A stretch of 64,000 nucleotides of DNA from Codonopsis lanceolata (lineage: Eukaryota; Streptophyta; Magnoliopsida; Asterales; Campanulaceae), in assembly GCA_013146195.2 (NCBI GenBank), contig CM028378.1, positions 35,366,739 through 35,430,738 on the forward strand, written 5' to 3'. The position numbers and the translations under genes were made by a program. A model generated the notes under the pieces. It worked only from the letters and a program-made list of their open reading frames with translations, was not told where the DNA came from and did not search any database. Positions 24,797 to 38,485 of this stretch are shown here, one piece after another. Positions within the stretch are counted from its first letter, which is position 1. Every line of letters starts with the position of its first letter.

Positions 24797-27700
24797 ATCA
24801 TTCATTTTCTTTAAGTACCGATTTCTATTGAATTATCCATCCCTAATCCTTGAGATCTTGTGCAGGGGGTATATGGCACCGGAGTATGCAACGCTAGGTC
24901 ACTTAACCTACAAAGCAGATGTTTACAGCTTTGGAGTTGTCCTACTCGAAATTGTTAGCGGGAAGAACAGTGCTGATTGTCGTCTACGAAATGATCAGAG
25001 TGTCTATCTCTTAGATTTGGTGAGCCATTTCTATAAACTCTACTACATGTGCTGAAATCCGAGTACTTATGCCTGCCCCATGTGTGTCGGTTTCATAAGG
25101 TCATCAATACTACCAAGGTTGGGCTATATACATATATTATATTATATATCAGGTTCTCTTAGTTCCGGAAAAGAGCATGGGGAGTTCTTACTCCCTTCGT
25201 CCCTAAATAAGTGTTTATTTTTAAACATATCTCTCTTAATATAAAAGTCAAGCTTATTTCTTACAATTTAATTGATTAACAAAAATAACTCTTCACCAAA
25301 TAAACTACCCAGCATTTAATTAAGGACAAAACAAGTAAATTTACCATGACAAAAAGTAATGTTTGGACAAAAATAGCCCTAACTATAATAAATCACTCAT
25401 TATTAATTAATGTTGAACAAGTAAATTTGTCATATAATAATTAATTTCAGGAATAATTAAATAATAATTCGATCCCTTGACTTGTACATATTTTAAAGTT
25501 AGGTCATACATTATTGAATTCTATCCATTTCGTCTTGTATTTTGATTTTGTTATCATTTTTCCTCTCCTACCATTATCGTTACAAATATCGTCTAATATA
25601 TTCTAAAATGACAAAATACATTTATTCAAGAGACTAAAACTTTATTCGAAACTAAAAAATAATATAGTTTTATTTCTTAAATATATTTGTTCGGGAAAGA
25701 CATTATTAGATGTATATAAAAAAAATTGTAACTATAATGATAGATTTGTTAGTGAGTATCAAACTATTAAGTAAATCTGTAGCGTGTTTAGTTATTACCC
25801 ATGAATAAGCTAAGAGAAACGGGTTAAGAAAATGTGTCATAATGTCAAGAAGATGAAGAAAATGAAGAACCAATTGATGAATCTATGCGTTTTATTATAA
25901 AAGAATGCTAAAATCTACTATTTACTTCTTTAAATTTTCAAACTACTACAACAGCTTTTAAAACAATCAATGATCCCTAACTTATAGATATTACAAACAA
26001 AACCAATGTTAGTAATCGCAAATAACTAGATTCAAAATATTTTACTCATTTTCATAACTGGATTCCAAACCTCTAACCTCTTTTGGTTTTAATTTGCTTG
26101 CTCCTCTTCATTAGACTCGAGGTAGTTACATGTGAGAATCTCTATATTCCCTCCTCTGGCTATCGACTTTATTTCTTGTACTACAACTCTCCTTTTATTG
26201 AAATAGGTTGTCACCAACCGACATCCATTTAAGTAGTCTTATCCTAAAATTAGATTTTCTCTTTACTTAGTAATTTGCACATAAAGTGTATTGGAACTAA
26301 GAAATGAGAGATGTTTAAAGAAAGAAGTTCGACTAAACGAAAGTTAAAGAGATTTTTATGTCTCCATTTGAGCAAGGCGAGGTGAGTGTATTTCTTGGTG
26401 ATGGTGATAACGGTGTTAACGACTACAAGGATAGTGGTGTTAGGGGCGGTGACAACGGTGATTGTAGGGATGACAGTGGTGGTTTAGATGAAATACAACA
26501 TTATGAGATTTCAAATCATCAAATTTTCAAAGATCCATGTGGGTTTCAGTTTCAATTTGAAAATTTTAAAAATAAAAATAAAATTGAATTTGAGTTTGTA
26601 AAAAGTGAAATTTAAGGTTGTGGTGGCGGTATGTCCATAAATGATGGCTTTTGCAAATGAGTTACTTTGAAGGTAGGAGTAAGGAATTAGAAAATGAAAT
26701 AAAATCAAATCAAAAATTAACTTTTGTGCGAATGGTGAAATTTGAGGTGGTAGTGGTGGTGAGTCTATGAATGATGAGGTTGACGGAAGAAAGTGAATGA
26801 TGAAATAATAAATTGAATAGAATCTAAATTTCATTTTTTTTGGAATAATGCATTTGTTTCGCCTTTGAATTTAAAATGAGACAAAGTATAACTATTGAAA
26901 TAATTATTTATTATTTTAATTAAAATATATTTTAAATATCAAATGACAAACTAAATTATGAAAATATAATCAAATCTCACTTTGCGTCACAAGTAAAATA
27001 TGACCAAAATAATCCTAACATGTATGATTTTTCATTATTATTTTTAACGCCCATGAACGGGAGAGGACAAAGTCGGACAAATATAAAAATTATGTACGAA
27101 AGTGAGACATAATAGGTTGGGAAATACATTATTAGAGGTATATGAAAAAATGTAACTGTAATAATACATTTGTTAGTGAGTATCAAGATATTAGGCACTT
27201 ATGTAGCATGTTTAATAATTACTTGTGAATAATCTAAAAAAAAGAGTTAAGACAAAGTGATATAATGTCAAGAAGATTTAAAAATATGGAGAACTTCGTT
27301 GACAAATCTTTACATTTTGTTTGAGAAGAACACTAGAATCTATAGGAGATATGTTTGAAGAAAGTTGTTCGATTTAATGGAAGCTAAATATATTTTATTT
27401 TTCTATTTTAACAAGGCAATGTGAACGTATTTCTTGGTGGTGGTGATACCGGTGGTGGTAGTTGCAGGGATGCTGGTGGTGGTGGTTAAGGGTAGTGGTG
27501 GGGGCGATTGTAACCATGACAGTGGTGGTTTAGGTGTGGAATACAATATTGTTAGATTTCCAAATTATCAATTTTTCAAATCTTCATATGGGTTTGGGTT
27601 TCAATCATTAAATTTAAAAATTCAAAAAATTGAATTTAGGTTTGTAAATAGTGAAATTTAAGGTTCTGGACCTCTGGTTGTGGTGGGTCTATAAATGATG

Positions 27701-30700
27701 AGTTTTGCATATGTGTTAATTTGAACGAAGGAGTAAGAAATTAGACAAAGAAATAAAATAAAAATAAAAATAAAGGATTTTTGGGTTAATGATATTATTT
27801 GAGGTGGTAGTGGTGGTGGGTATATGAGAGATGATGTTGATAGAAAAAAAATGAAGGATAACAAAATAAATTAAATAACTTCTAAATTTCATTTTGTGAG
27901 AGTAATGTATTTTTTTAACTTTAAATTTAAATATGATACAAATTATAATTACAAAATTGCTAGCCTTACAACTAATTTTATAACTTTCCTTACAACTACT
28001 AAGTCTTGTAAGAATAGTATTTTCCTTATAGTTATACCAAATTACAATCTCTTCTCCGAAAGTATCCACCAAATCACATAGTGCACCCCAACCTAAGGTT
28101 TGTCCCATAATGATATCTGATGTTATTATTATTATTTTTTCATATTTTCCACCATAGCCGCGACAACGGTTAGAAAAGTCATGTTAAATAACACGTGTTC
28201 TTCCACGATGTTAACTCGAGGGAAATATTAGGAATTCGATGTAAACTTTGAGGTGCTTAAAGTTCAAATGTTAAAATTGAGTGGGGTCCACAATTCTATT
28301 TTTTTCCTACTGAAAGAAAATCTAGAGAAAAGACCCACCATTTTTTCGATCTTCACTTTCCACAACAAAAATTAACCCATAACTCGATTTTGGTTTTGTC
28401 CACTCCCTCCAAATTTTCTTTTAAATTTCTCTCTTAACCCAAATGATAGATATGCATTTTTCCATTTCATTGTCAATTTTCTTATCTTGATAATGAAAAC
28501 AAAGTAAACGGAAGATATGTAAAAAAAAACTCTTACCCATAGTTACACGTCTCCATCTTCAATTTAATGTATGAAATTGGATCCACGTACCCACCTTCTC
28601 TGGTGAAACCCATCCACCACCGAAATCAATCAATTTCTCATCCCCCTTCATCCTCTTACATGACTTTACCTTTACTTTATCTCTCCTAATTCTTTAAATA
28701 AACCAACCTGACCGCCATGACAGCTTCTATGAGGTCAAAATCATCTAAAGTCATAGCTTCTTCAACATCTTCTCAATTTTGATACTTTGTTTTAAACCAA
28801 ATGCATATCGGCCGTATGCCTAATTTTCTCTCGCAAAATTGAAAAGTATTACAATAAAATCCATAACTATTTCTCTTCATTCAAGCCCGTCTGTCTCTTT
28901 TTGATGAGCTCGTCAATAAGGTTTATGAGTTTTCTGTCAATTGCATGTTTTTTCAAGAGTTTTAGTAAGTATACTCTATAGCCTTTGATTTATACTTTTA
29001 AGCACGACTTTTGTAGGGGAGAGAATGAGGGAGATCGGAGATGGAGCTTGGCTAGAATCGAAGGAGGAGGATGCTAGAGTTATGATAGGTGTGACCAAAG
29101 TGGGAAGGGTTTGGGCCGAATATGGGAACTTGCACCCAGAGATGGCGGTGACTATGGTGGGGCTAACTGGAGATCACGGCTATTACGGTGGACCCAAAGA
29201 TGGGAACTTACACCGGGAGAAGAGAGAAGGAGAGAGTGTGAGATTAGTGTTTGTACTTTTAATACATTTACTCCTTAACCAGATAAGAAAAATGACATTT
29301 TTGCCTCGTACGTGGAAGACCACGTGCTATTTAACGTGAATTTTCTAACGTCCGTCAGTGGTAGGGTGGAAAATGGGGGGAGGAAGTAAAGTCAGATACC
29401 ATTATGAGACAAACTTTACATAGGGGTAAACTATACGATTTTGTGGATACTTTGGGGGGAAATTGTGATTTGGCTCTATACTTATTTTTGAATTATTAAA
29501 ATTATTTTTTTATTTAAAAACATATCCTAAATACTAAATGGTTAATTAAATACTGAATTTATAGCCAATTCTCATTTTGTGCGCCAAGCAAAATGACCAA
29601 AATAATCTTCATGTGGCATGCACATACTATTTTCCATTCCTATTTTTAACGCCCATAGACGGGAGGGGGCAAAGTCTGACAAATAGCTAAATAAGTTATG
29701 AAAGTGAGACAATTCGTAGGTTGAGGTGCAATGTAAGATTTGATGTGTAATTTTGGGAGCTAATCGTATTTTGGCCCCATCGAAATTAGTCCAAAATACA
29801 AATTACCCCTAAAGTATCCACCAAATCCACTTTCGCCCACAATGTAATTTTTTAGCATTTCCATATTCCATGTCAAATTTGGTGATGAGATGTGGTGTCT
29901 GGTAATCGTAGTGATAAACATGATGTGGCGAATAATGTTTAAAATAGAGAAGTTGTTCCGATCAAATCATAAATAATATCAACGGTGTCGATGAGAAATT
30001 TGCTGGAGTTGAAGCTATGGACTATGAAAACGGATTGAACTATGGTTTGTCTCATCATTTTCGTATACGTATGTGATGGATTCAAATATGAGATTTGAAA
30101 TTCATGGTGTATGCTTGTTTATGTTGTGCAGGGGAGAAAAAGGGGAAATTCTTGGTGTATGCTTATGTGTTATGTTGTACGTCTATAATTTTTTGGTGGG
30201 TTTTTATTCGTGGCGGCCTTGACACCTAAGTGTGATTATCTGATCTTGAGTTCAATATCTCTGATATGATTCCGCTCTATTTTTATATATTTTTCTATAT
30301 AATAATTTGAATAAAATATTAATACACTTTTGAGTTTTATCTCATTTAAAATTTACATACGAGGTCATTGCCGGAGAAGATGCAGAGAAAGCGTTGCCAG
30401 AGAAAAAGAAAAGAAGTTTCTCTTGGGGTAAGAAAAGCATAGAAAGCATTGCAAACAATGAAAATAACATCATTAACAAAAAAAGGAAAAAGAATAAAAA
30501 GAAAACAAAAGCGTAGAAAGCATTGCCGGAGAAGAAGAAAATGAAGTTTCTCTTTGGGTAACAAAAGCAGAGAAAGGGTTGCTGTGAAAATGACTAAAAT
30601 GCCCTACACGTGAAATACCATGTGCACATTAACGTCAGATTGGTAACATTCGTCATGGCTAGGGGGCAAACTAAAAAAGAATTATAAAATGAGATATGAA

Positions 30701-31909
30701 AATGACACAAAACTTAGGTTGGGTGGCAAAGTGGATCTTTATAGATATTTTGAGTGAATTTCATCTTTTTAGTGTAAGTATATGTACTTTGGGGTTGAAA
30801 GTTTAATTTCTCTAACACAATATATTATTTTCTAAAATGAGTCATAAATTTCAGAAACGACATAAACAAAGTCATCAAAAACAATGTGTTTATTTAATAT
30901 AGTAAGTTTGAATTATTTTCAATTCACACACTCATAAAAGTGAATGAATTCATGTTTAGTAATAAAATAAGAGAATGAAAATAACTAGCAAAAAAAAAAT
31001 TTGTAGGATAAATTGCTATACAATGACTAAAAGTATACATTATAAATGACCGAAAAACAAAGTATCAAAAAAGCTAAAAGCACAACAACACAATTTATAA
31101 GTTTCAAAAATTGTAATGACAAATACAAAAAATCATTCAATAATTAAAAGTAAACAGAAAAATGAAGAAACTAGCAAATTATTTTTAAAATATCATTAAC
31201 ACCACGTGCAACGTACATGAACCTTACTAGTTTCTCTAAATGAGTGTCCATTTTTGTGAAAATTAATTTATTAATTCACATTTGGAGCATATCATGTTTT
31301 AGTGAACTTTTAATGTTGTATGCGGACATGATTAAGAGTATTAATGTACGAGAGCTACTAAAATGATCCAAAAATCAATACTTCATTAATTTATTGAAAA
31401 ATAATAAATTGACATTCGTTTAGGTACGGAGGAAGTTGTGTTTATTTGAACAATATAAAATTTATAATTGTTTTATTTCTTTCATAACAAATTTAAACTT
31501 GCAGGCATGTGTGTTACAAAGGGAAGGAAATATCATAGAGCTAATAGATCCAGCCTTGGAAGGTGACTACTCATGGGATGAAGCAAACATAATATTGAAT
31601 TTAGCATTGTTATGCACTGATCGATCATACACACTCAGACCAAGCATGTCTGGAGTGGTGAAAATTTTAGAGGGAGAGAAGAAGTTAGATAATTACACTA
31701 TCGGGGAGCATTATTTGATGGATGATTCTGTAATGGCAAAAGTGATTGCTGATTTATTTCAATTAACTCAATCTGGGAGCACTTCACATGCAGGGATCTC
31801 GGACAACACGCATACTCGTCCTGCCACTAAAGAAACTGAAGGATCTAATATCTTTGCTGATAATGCCTCGGAAGTTGTCAGTGGAAGTGGCGATGCATCA
31901 GGAAATTAA
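23820..31909 (+). CDS. Unit B kinase 2: LRR-VIII-2-type kinase with long last intron
   Basis: Exons 23820-23932, 24206-24416, 24502-24739, 24866-25019 and 31505-31909, all in phase. Motifs: GEGGYE loop (last loop glycine replaced by Glu), AVK lysine, HRDIKLTN, DFG, GYMAPEY. The last exon is complete and carries a Ser/Thr-rich tail of about 70 residues ending SGSGDASGN. The last intron is about 6.5 kb because of inserted repeats, against about 0.7-0.8 kb in A and C. The reading frame is open throughout, although kinase 1 upstream is dead and the promoter region is reduced. Expression is doubtful. Confidence 0.75.
25680..26880 (+). repeat. GGTGGT-bearing tandem duplication, copy 1
   Basis: Shares with 27115-27945 the ordered landmarks ACATTATTAGA, TTGTTAGTGAGTATCAA, AATGTCAAGAAGAT, GTATTTCTTGGTG and a GGT-rich tract followed by CAATTTGAAA/CAATCATTAAA-type AT-rich DNA. 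The Gly-rich ORF at 26358-26615 is probably a by-product. Confidence 0.6.
27115..27945 (+). repeat. GGTGGT-bearing tandem duplication, copy 2
   Basis: Shorter than copy 1 through an internal deletion of about 0.3 kb around 27330. The GGT-rich tract at 27430-27540 is longer. Confidence 0.6.
29398..29850. mobile_element. Mutator-like MITE
   Basis: The left part GATTTTGTGGATACTTTGG matches the reverse complement of the right part (GGATTTGGTGGATACTTTAG near 29810-29835), giving inverted ends. The target duplication was not resolved. Related ends occur near 28050-28115 and 30690-30770. Confidence 0.5.
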
Positions 31910-34030
31910 AGATACATCTTCTACTTAGAAACTTTCAGCTACTTGGACCAAATTAGTAGTTACTGTTGCCTTTTGGGTATTCTTTTGAGTGTTGTTGTAT
32001 GCTAAGCTAATTGACAAACTTATTAATATTGAATGATCGCACTATTAAGTAGCTCTCATGGTCGATTTGAGCGAGTTTGTGTGGAACTGCAATTAAACCA
32101 AACATTTGTATGAAAGCTATCTCTAATAATGGGGCAACTCCTTAGCTATAAGTCACCCTAACAAAATTACTCTCTCTCTCTCTCTCTCTAACATTCACTG
32201 GTTGAGTGTCCCTCGTGATTGAGGCAAAAAATATTCTTCCACTAGTCCTTGAACTTTGACTTGTTCATCTGACTACAGATTAAGCTTCTTTGACATCCCA
32301 ACAAAAATCTCAACCTGGGAGAGGTGCTTAGTTGACTCCTCCAATTCTAGATCCACTTTGTCAATCATTATTTCATCATTGGACATTCTCTAGGGTGACA
32401 TCCTAAGTTCACCATAAAAGTCAATTATCAATAACCAAATAAATTATTCAAATGAACACTTGTACTGAAGAATTTGAACAAGAGTCATAAATTAAACTCA
32501 ATGGCCTAGCTTTCTTGAATCTTAAGATCGTGACCTAATCTCATGATATATGTTTATTTCTAGCCACGTCTTATAACTTGACTCATATCCATTCAATGAA
32601 ATGATACTCCAAAACAAATTTCTAAATAATTAACGAGAAAGTTACCACAATACGCCAAGATGTCAAACTTGACTTATATATCTAACTATTCCCAGACACG
32701 TGTACACAATTGCAAAGCCATAAATCAAAATAAAATGCAAAGTGACACATGCACGAAAAGGAATTTCTTTTAAAGTATACCCAAGTGTTTATGATCTCAA
32801 TATTCAATACAAAAACCCAATATGTTCCTTAGGACGCCTAAGGATTGTATGCAAAAATCAGTCTTTGCCCATCCGATTTCATGAGTAGGATATCTCGGCT
32901 TGATTTTCTGGATTTGATCTCTTCGCAACTTGCTAAAAACACAAAAACCCCTTAGTTGGAGTGCAAGATTTGGCCTCACGAAACCACTCCGGTGTGAAAG
33001 TAAGTATCATGTTTAGTCAAAAAGCAATTGGGCAGTGATTTGACGCTGTAAAGACTAAAGAGTATGCACCTTGAAAGATCATTAGTAGCTAGGATTCAAA
33101 GAATCTGTCAATGGAGTTTGTGATGCAGCTGCATCCGGAGGTGCATCGACCAAAAAATAAAAAAATGTAAACAGCAGAAGACTTTAAACAATTAAAACAG
33201 TAATAAAACATATGTTTATCAAACAATCTACAAGATATGCTTGTAGATCCAGTCTTATGACAAAAAAGATTTCACTAAAAGGGATTATGAGTTTAACAAA
33301 ACAAATTGTGAAATCACCAAAATACCAAACATCTCACAAGACAACAAGTCTGAAAAGGAAAACCTACAAAAACACGGTATAGAAAACTAGAATTCTTTTT
33401 TTATTTTTTTCAAATATCGCTTAATTAAACTAGATTTTATCCTATATAATTTATACAAGTTTAATTTAACTAAAACTCTTCAATTTCCATCTCTTTTCAA
33501 TTTTATAATGTTTGATTTAAACAAATTATCCACGGGATAATTATATGTTATTTGTTCTACTAATCTATATTTATTAATAAAAAATCTATATTTATTAATT
33601 ATTAATTATTAATCTGTTAATTATCTATCTATCTATTGAGTATTATTAAAACAGAAGTCATTGCTGTCATATGACGACTTTCTGTTGAATGCTAAAGTTT
33701 TAAAAGAATTATGCGCTTCCACGTGTCCTTTCTTGTAAAGTTGTAAATTTTTTTTTTTTTTTCCACACTTATGGCACATGCTTGTCTTTTTTTTTTTTTT
33801 TGGCTTGTTTTAGTCTACTATGTGATGCAGTTGGTTTAGAGTAATACTAGATACATTCAATAAACACTTAAAATTAGTGGATTGGTATATACTCGTAAAA
33901 GAGATTGGACGGCATTTGCAAACGAATTACCCGCTTCAACCCAAAAACATTAATAGGTTGGGTTGAGTTGGATAATTAGTGGATTTAATTAAGGAAATTA
34001 ATGGGTAATGAGTTACAATTATACGGAAAA
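31910..34030 (+). repeat. 3' flank duplicon of unit B
   Basis: The part from about 32240 onward matches 51360-53230 downstream of unit C at high identity, with small indels. A minus-strand fragment related to 51286-51492 occurs near 32270-32400. No intact gene. Confidence 0.75.
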
Positions 34031-34441
34031 CACATCAGTGAATTTAAATTTTGTTGAGACTTTAGAGTAGAGAATGAGAGAAAGAGAACATCAATTCCAT
34101 TGTTGGAATTGGAATTGTGGGCTACATTGTAAATTTTGTTGTTTATATCCAGAAAAAAAATAGAATTTGAATTGAATTAAAAATTTTAATATTTTCATTC
34201 CATAAATTGATTTTTTTTCAAAGGTAAAATATTTTAAAACCCGAAGACTCTTGATTTTCATTAACTTTTTTCTTCCTATTATTTTGCTTATATGTTTAGA
34301 TTTTTAATTCAATTCTACATGAGAGCCAAACAAAATAACTATAATTTTATTGTTACAAAATAATGAGATTCAATTCTACATATCGAATCTTTATGTTGCA
34401 ATAATTTGTTTATTTTATTAGCACTAAAGTTTTAACTATTG

Positions 34442-34442
<1 letters not shown>

Positions 34443-34498
<56 letters not shown>
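34443..34498. repeat. (TA)n microsatellite
   Basis: About 27 TA units, read directly. Confidence 0.95.
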
Positions 34499-34499
<1 letters not shown>

Positions 34500-35815
34500 C
34501 ACGCTTTTTTGGTGGTGATCTTGTCTTGTCGTCCACGTGTGAGTGGGGATGATGTGGCGATTGCTGGTTCGTTCCTTTCGCTTAACCTGCACAAGTGAAA
34601 CAACAAACACCGTTAAGGAGTCGGGGCGGCCCGACTAGAACCCTCCGGTGTGAGAGTAAGGTTTCCGGTGGAAAGGTGGTAATAAATATGCTGTGATAAG
34701 TGTTTGATAAGAGGCAATGATAAGGAAGTTGTGATATCTCTGAAATTGCATATCTCTGCCTTAAATGTGCGCTCTCTTATTTATACTTGAAGTTTATGGC
34801 GACGTGGCGGCTAGCGATTGGGGAGCATAAAGCGGCAATCATTAAATGCGTTGAGGGTTTTCGTCAGGAATAAGTGAACTGTGCGCTTGTCAGGGAGTTG
34901 GTGGTTGCGTGCAGCGGTTTTCTCGGGCCATAACAACCACTATGAAATATCTAGCAAATTTTATCTACAAAATTCGCATGAATTTTCGATTTGATAATTC
35001 GGTGGGATCTCACGTTTATTTATTAATTATATGGATATCTTGTTGTTGTTGGTTCATTTAAATAGCTTGCAAATTATATATACAAAATTAAGTTTCAGAA
35101 ACAACATTTAATCAACCGTGCATCATACGAGTAATAGTCTAATGATAATAATATAGCGACCGAGAGAGTATTACGAAAAGTGTTTCAAAGAAAATTTCCT
35201 TGTTATGGTTAAAAAAATGTTATTCCGGTGTAAATAGGTGAAATCACAATATTAGGTTTCAATTTACAAATATTATGGTTTTAATGAGTTTTGTCAAAAG
35301 TTTAATGAACTCACTTATATCTACTTATAGTACCTACTTCCTACATATATAATATTTCAAAATTTCAAATGTTATAAACATTTTTGTGTATTTCTATATA
35401 CACGACATATTCTACAATACACAAAATGTATCCTGTTATGAAAATGAATTTTCAATACACGATACATATCTGGATTTTAGTAACTATGTACTACATTTGA
35501 CCTTAAATATTACTTCATTTGTTCTAAAAATTAATTGGCTTTATTATAAATATTAATATACAATGTAGTTTCCTTAAAGCTTATTAGTCTGTAGATCATA
35601 ATTAAAGTAGTAAGAAAAAATAATAATAAAATTGTAAGAAAAATATTTTTTTTAAAAGAAGAAAGTGTAAAACGTGGTAATTTTTTTGAAACTGACGAAA
35701 AAAAACATGACAATAATTTAAGACATAAGAGAATAGTATACTAAACGAAATATGAAAAACAAAATCTTATTTAAAAAAGAATTTGTGAAACAAACGAATC
35801 CTAAAGGACATTTTG
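34499..35815. other. Intergenic, no gene seen
   Basis: Includes a GC-richer block (34500-34930) with CTCCGGTGTGAGAGTAAG, a phrase that recurs at 32985-33005 and 52063-52082, probably a transposon-derived piece. The rest is AT-rich without recognisable content. Confidence 0.4.
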
Positions 35816-36090
35816 GGCTTGTTTGATAACTATTTCGTTTTTAATATTTTTGTTTTTATTTCTAATTTTTTATGAAAAATAGAAATAGAAATACATTTGA
35901 CAATCATTTTTATTTCTGATAAACTAGAAATGTTTCTCATTTTTCCCCAAAATTTAGAATTGAAAAAAAATCGTTTCTTTTTTAAAAGAAATGATTCTTT
36001 TTCGAAACTTGGAAGAGTTAAGGTTGGTCAACTTAAATGATGTCGAGCCTTCGAACTTTGACATGAAAATTTTCAATTCTAATTTTTCCT

Positions 36091-36092
36091 CC

Positions 36093-36150
<58 letters not shown>
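36091..36150. repeat. (TA)n(TG)n microsatellite
   Basis: Adjacent TA and TG runs, read directly. Confidence 0.95.
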
Positions 36151-36152
<2 letters not shown>

Positions 36153-36580
36153 TAGATCTAACAATTACAACCCTAAACTCGTTAACCCCCGACCCAACAT
36201 GAAAAATCACATGACCCAATCGAACTCATTAATATTTTTGGGTTGCACGTGTAATCCGTTTTGACCCAAAAATATTAACGGATCAGGTTAAAGTGGGTCG
36301 CGTCCATTACTCATTTTAACCCGATAGCTTGTACTCTATAAAAATTTGAATTTTTGGGAGAAAATCTCGATTAAGACGAGCCGTTCGTTTTAATCTATCA
36401 CTCGTTTAACCCGATCCATCTCAACCCATTTGATATTCGGGTTCTAATGGATTTCGACCCGTCACCCGTTCCAACCTGACCCAATGGATGAGGAGCTACT
36501 TATCCTTATTTTTTTAATAATAGATGAAATCATGTGAAATATTATTCTACCCGTTTCAATTTGATATAATATACTATTAT

Positions 36581-37614
36581 TAGAGTTGTCAAAATTGAGC
36601 TCGGCCATAGGTCTGGTCCAGCCCACCCGACATTTCAAGGGCTAGGGTCTCAATTTAGAAGGCCCGGGAAAATGGGACTCTTTGGCCCGACCCACCAGAA
36701 TCGCGGGACGACTTTGACCCAACCTTAGAAAACCCGAAAAGCCCGGCCCGGCCCATTTTAATCATTTCTAATTTATTGGTGCACTTTGGTATTGGCAATG
36801 TAGAATCACATGTGAGAGAGAACATAAAACAAATGGGAATTTGTACAAATTTGGAGACAATTTGTAGTAGTAACACTGTGCAGTCGGTGGTTATCTTTTC
36901 TTACAATTTTTAGGAATCGTAACTTCATCATCTACTCAGGCCACTTGTTTATTTCTAATTTAAGATGTCGTTACATTTGGTAATAGTAATGAAATTGTAC
37001 AGAAGATTCTGGCACAGTGAGTGTGAATGAAAGGGAGAAATAGTGTGAATGAAAGGGAGAGATTCTTATTGACTTGTTAATTGATAACCAAAAAGATATA
37101 GTGTGAATGAAAGGGAGAAATAGACCAAAATACAAGTTTTAATGGTCCAACCCTTCTTTAAATCGCATTGTCTAATCTTAGTGGGCCTTTCATCACTGTT
37201 TGGTCTTATTTTAATGGCCACTGTTTGTGTCATGTACAAATATGAAATATCCACACGTATAGGAATCAAAAAATGACGCACATAAGTACATAACTCATCA
37301 TCCTTTTATCTGCATCTTCATCATGACATGAATATATAGATTATAGAATTTGAGCTGATGTAACAATGGCCCATTTTAATATGCACAAAAAACACTGCCC
37401 ATAATTATCCAGGGGTCGTTGGCTTCTCTTAAAAGAAGGAAGAAGAACATTTACGTCGATAATTTTTTTTTGGCCCAGAGGTCTGAGATGTATATGGGAT
37501 GAGCTTGAGTTCTATGAGGCCTGCAACTATTTCGGATCGGTCAAGTCCGCCGTTAAATGAGACCCGATGGAACTTGGGTTGGACCGGCCCAGACCTACCC
37601 GTTTGACAGCTCTA
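36581..37614. mobile_element. Non-autonomous hAT element
   Basis: Terminal repeats TAGAGTTGTCAAA and, reversed, TAGAGCTGTCAAA. A perfect 8-bp duplication ACTATTAT at 36573-36580 and 37615-37622 is diagnostic of hAT. GGCCCG-rich subterminal DNA. No transposase frame. The phrase GTGTGAATGAAAGGGAGA occurs three times near 37020-37120. Confidence 0.92.
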
Positions 37615-38269
37615 ACTATTATGGAAGTTGTAATACGTTATTTTTTTTTGAAATAAAATATAATTTTGTGAAAGAAAATAAAACTGTTTGTCAAAAATGA
37701 TTAACTTTTGTTTTTTTTTTTCATAATAGAAATAGAAATGTCTATCAAATGTGTTTTTGTTTCTTGTCCAAAATAAAAAAAAAGAAATAGAAACATGTGA
37801 AACAAAAAATAGAAATAGAAATGTTACCAAACACCACCTAAAATACCATTAAAGTCACCATTTCTCTCCCCTCATTAATGTTTTTATCTCTTTGTACCTT
37901 TCTCTCTCTCTCCCCCCAATTTTCTTCAATTTCACAACTATCTCGACGATGATTTTGTTCTCTCCCAGTCCCAGCTTTAATCTAGTCGAAGTAGCTTCTA
38001 CAACTCACTATTATCTGAGCATGTCTTCTATTCTAAATATTTGTATTAAAAGGAACTCCACTTTGAACGGATACAAGTGGGATTGTTGAACGTGGAATGG
38101 ATACTACAACTCACTATTGTCTTTCATAAACAAGGCTGTTGATGAAGGCTTCATTACCCTTACGAAGATTGGGCCCAAGCTAGACAAAGTCTAGATCCTC
38201 CCTATTATAAGTATGAGAGTACGCAACCCCGGCGGAATTCCTATCCACGAGGGATAAGGATAGTGGGGA

Positions 38270-38460
38270 ACGATGCCAAAATTTTGAGTGACGCCTAATT
38301 TTTTTCGTTGCGACGTCCAATTTTTTTCTTTGCGATGCCCAAATATTGGGCAGTGACTTTTCCATAGCGACGCCCAAAAAATTGAGTGATGCTCAAAATT
38401 TTGAGTGACGCCAATTTTTTTCCTTGCGACGCCCAAAATTCTTGAACGATGCACAAATTT
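38270..38460. repeat. Short GATGCCCAA/GACGCCCAA repeats
   Basis: Irregular repetition of (G)CGACGCCCAA and TTTTGAGTGA(C/T)G phrases, related to the minisatellite at 43060-43575. Confidence 0.6.
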
Positions 38461-38485
38461 GAACTATGGTATTTTCCGCGCACAT

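Larger units (their letters stand above)
25222..31225. repeat. 6-kb insertion block in unit B last intron
   Basis: Homology to the intron MITE of A and C stops near 25222 (some MITE sequence continues inverted to about 25440) and resumes near 31226. The block holds a diverged tandem duplication (25680-26880, 27115-27945) and several copies of a Mutator-like terminal motif. Small ORFs such as 29025-29339 have no recognisable family. I see no transposase. Confidence 0.6.
35818..37842. mobile_element. Older MITE-like element split by an hAT insertion
   Basis: Left GGGCTTGTTTGATAAC followed by AGAAATAGAAAT-type repeats, and right end reversed GGTGGTGTTTGGTAAC followed by ATTTCTATTTCTATTT, read as inverted arms. 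The interior is interrupted by the hAT element at 36581-37614. Target duplication not resolved. Confidence 0.5.

Noticed and set aside
26358..27661. Glycine- or valine-rich small proteins
   Set aside because: They derive from GGT-rich tracts in a duplicated non-coding repeat; no start context or conserved frame between the two copies.
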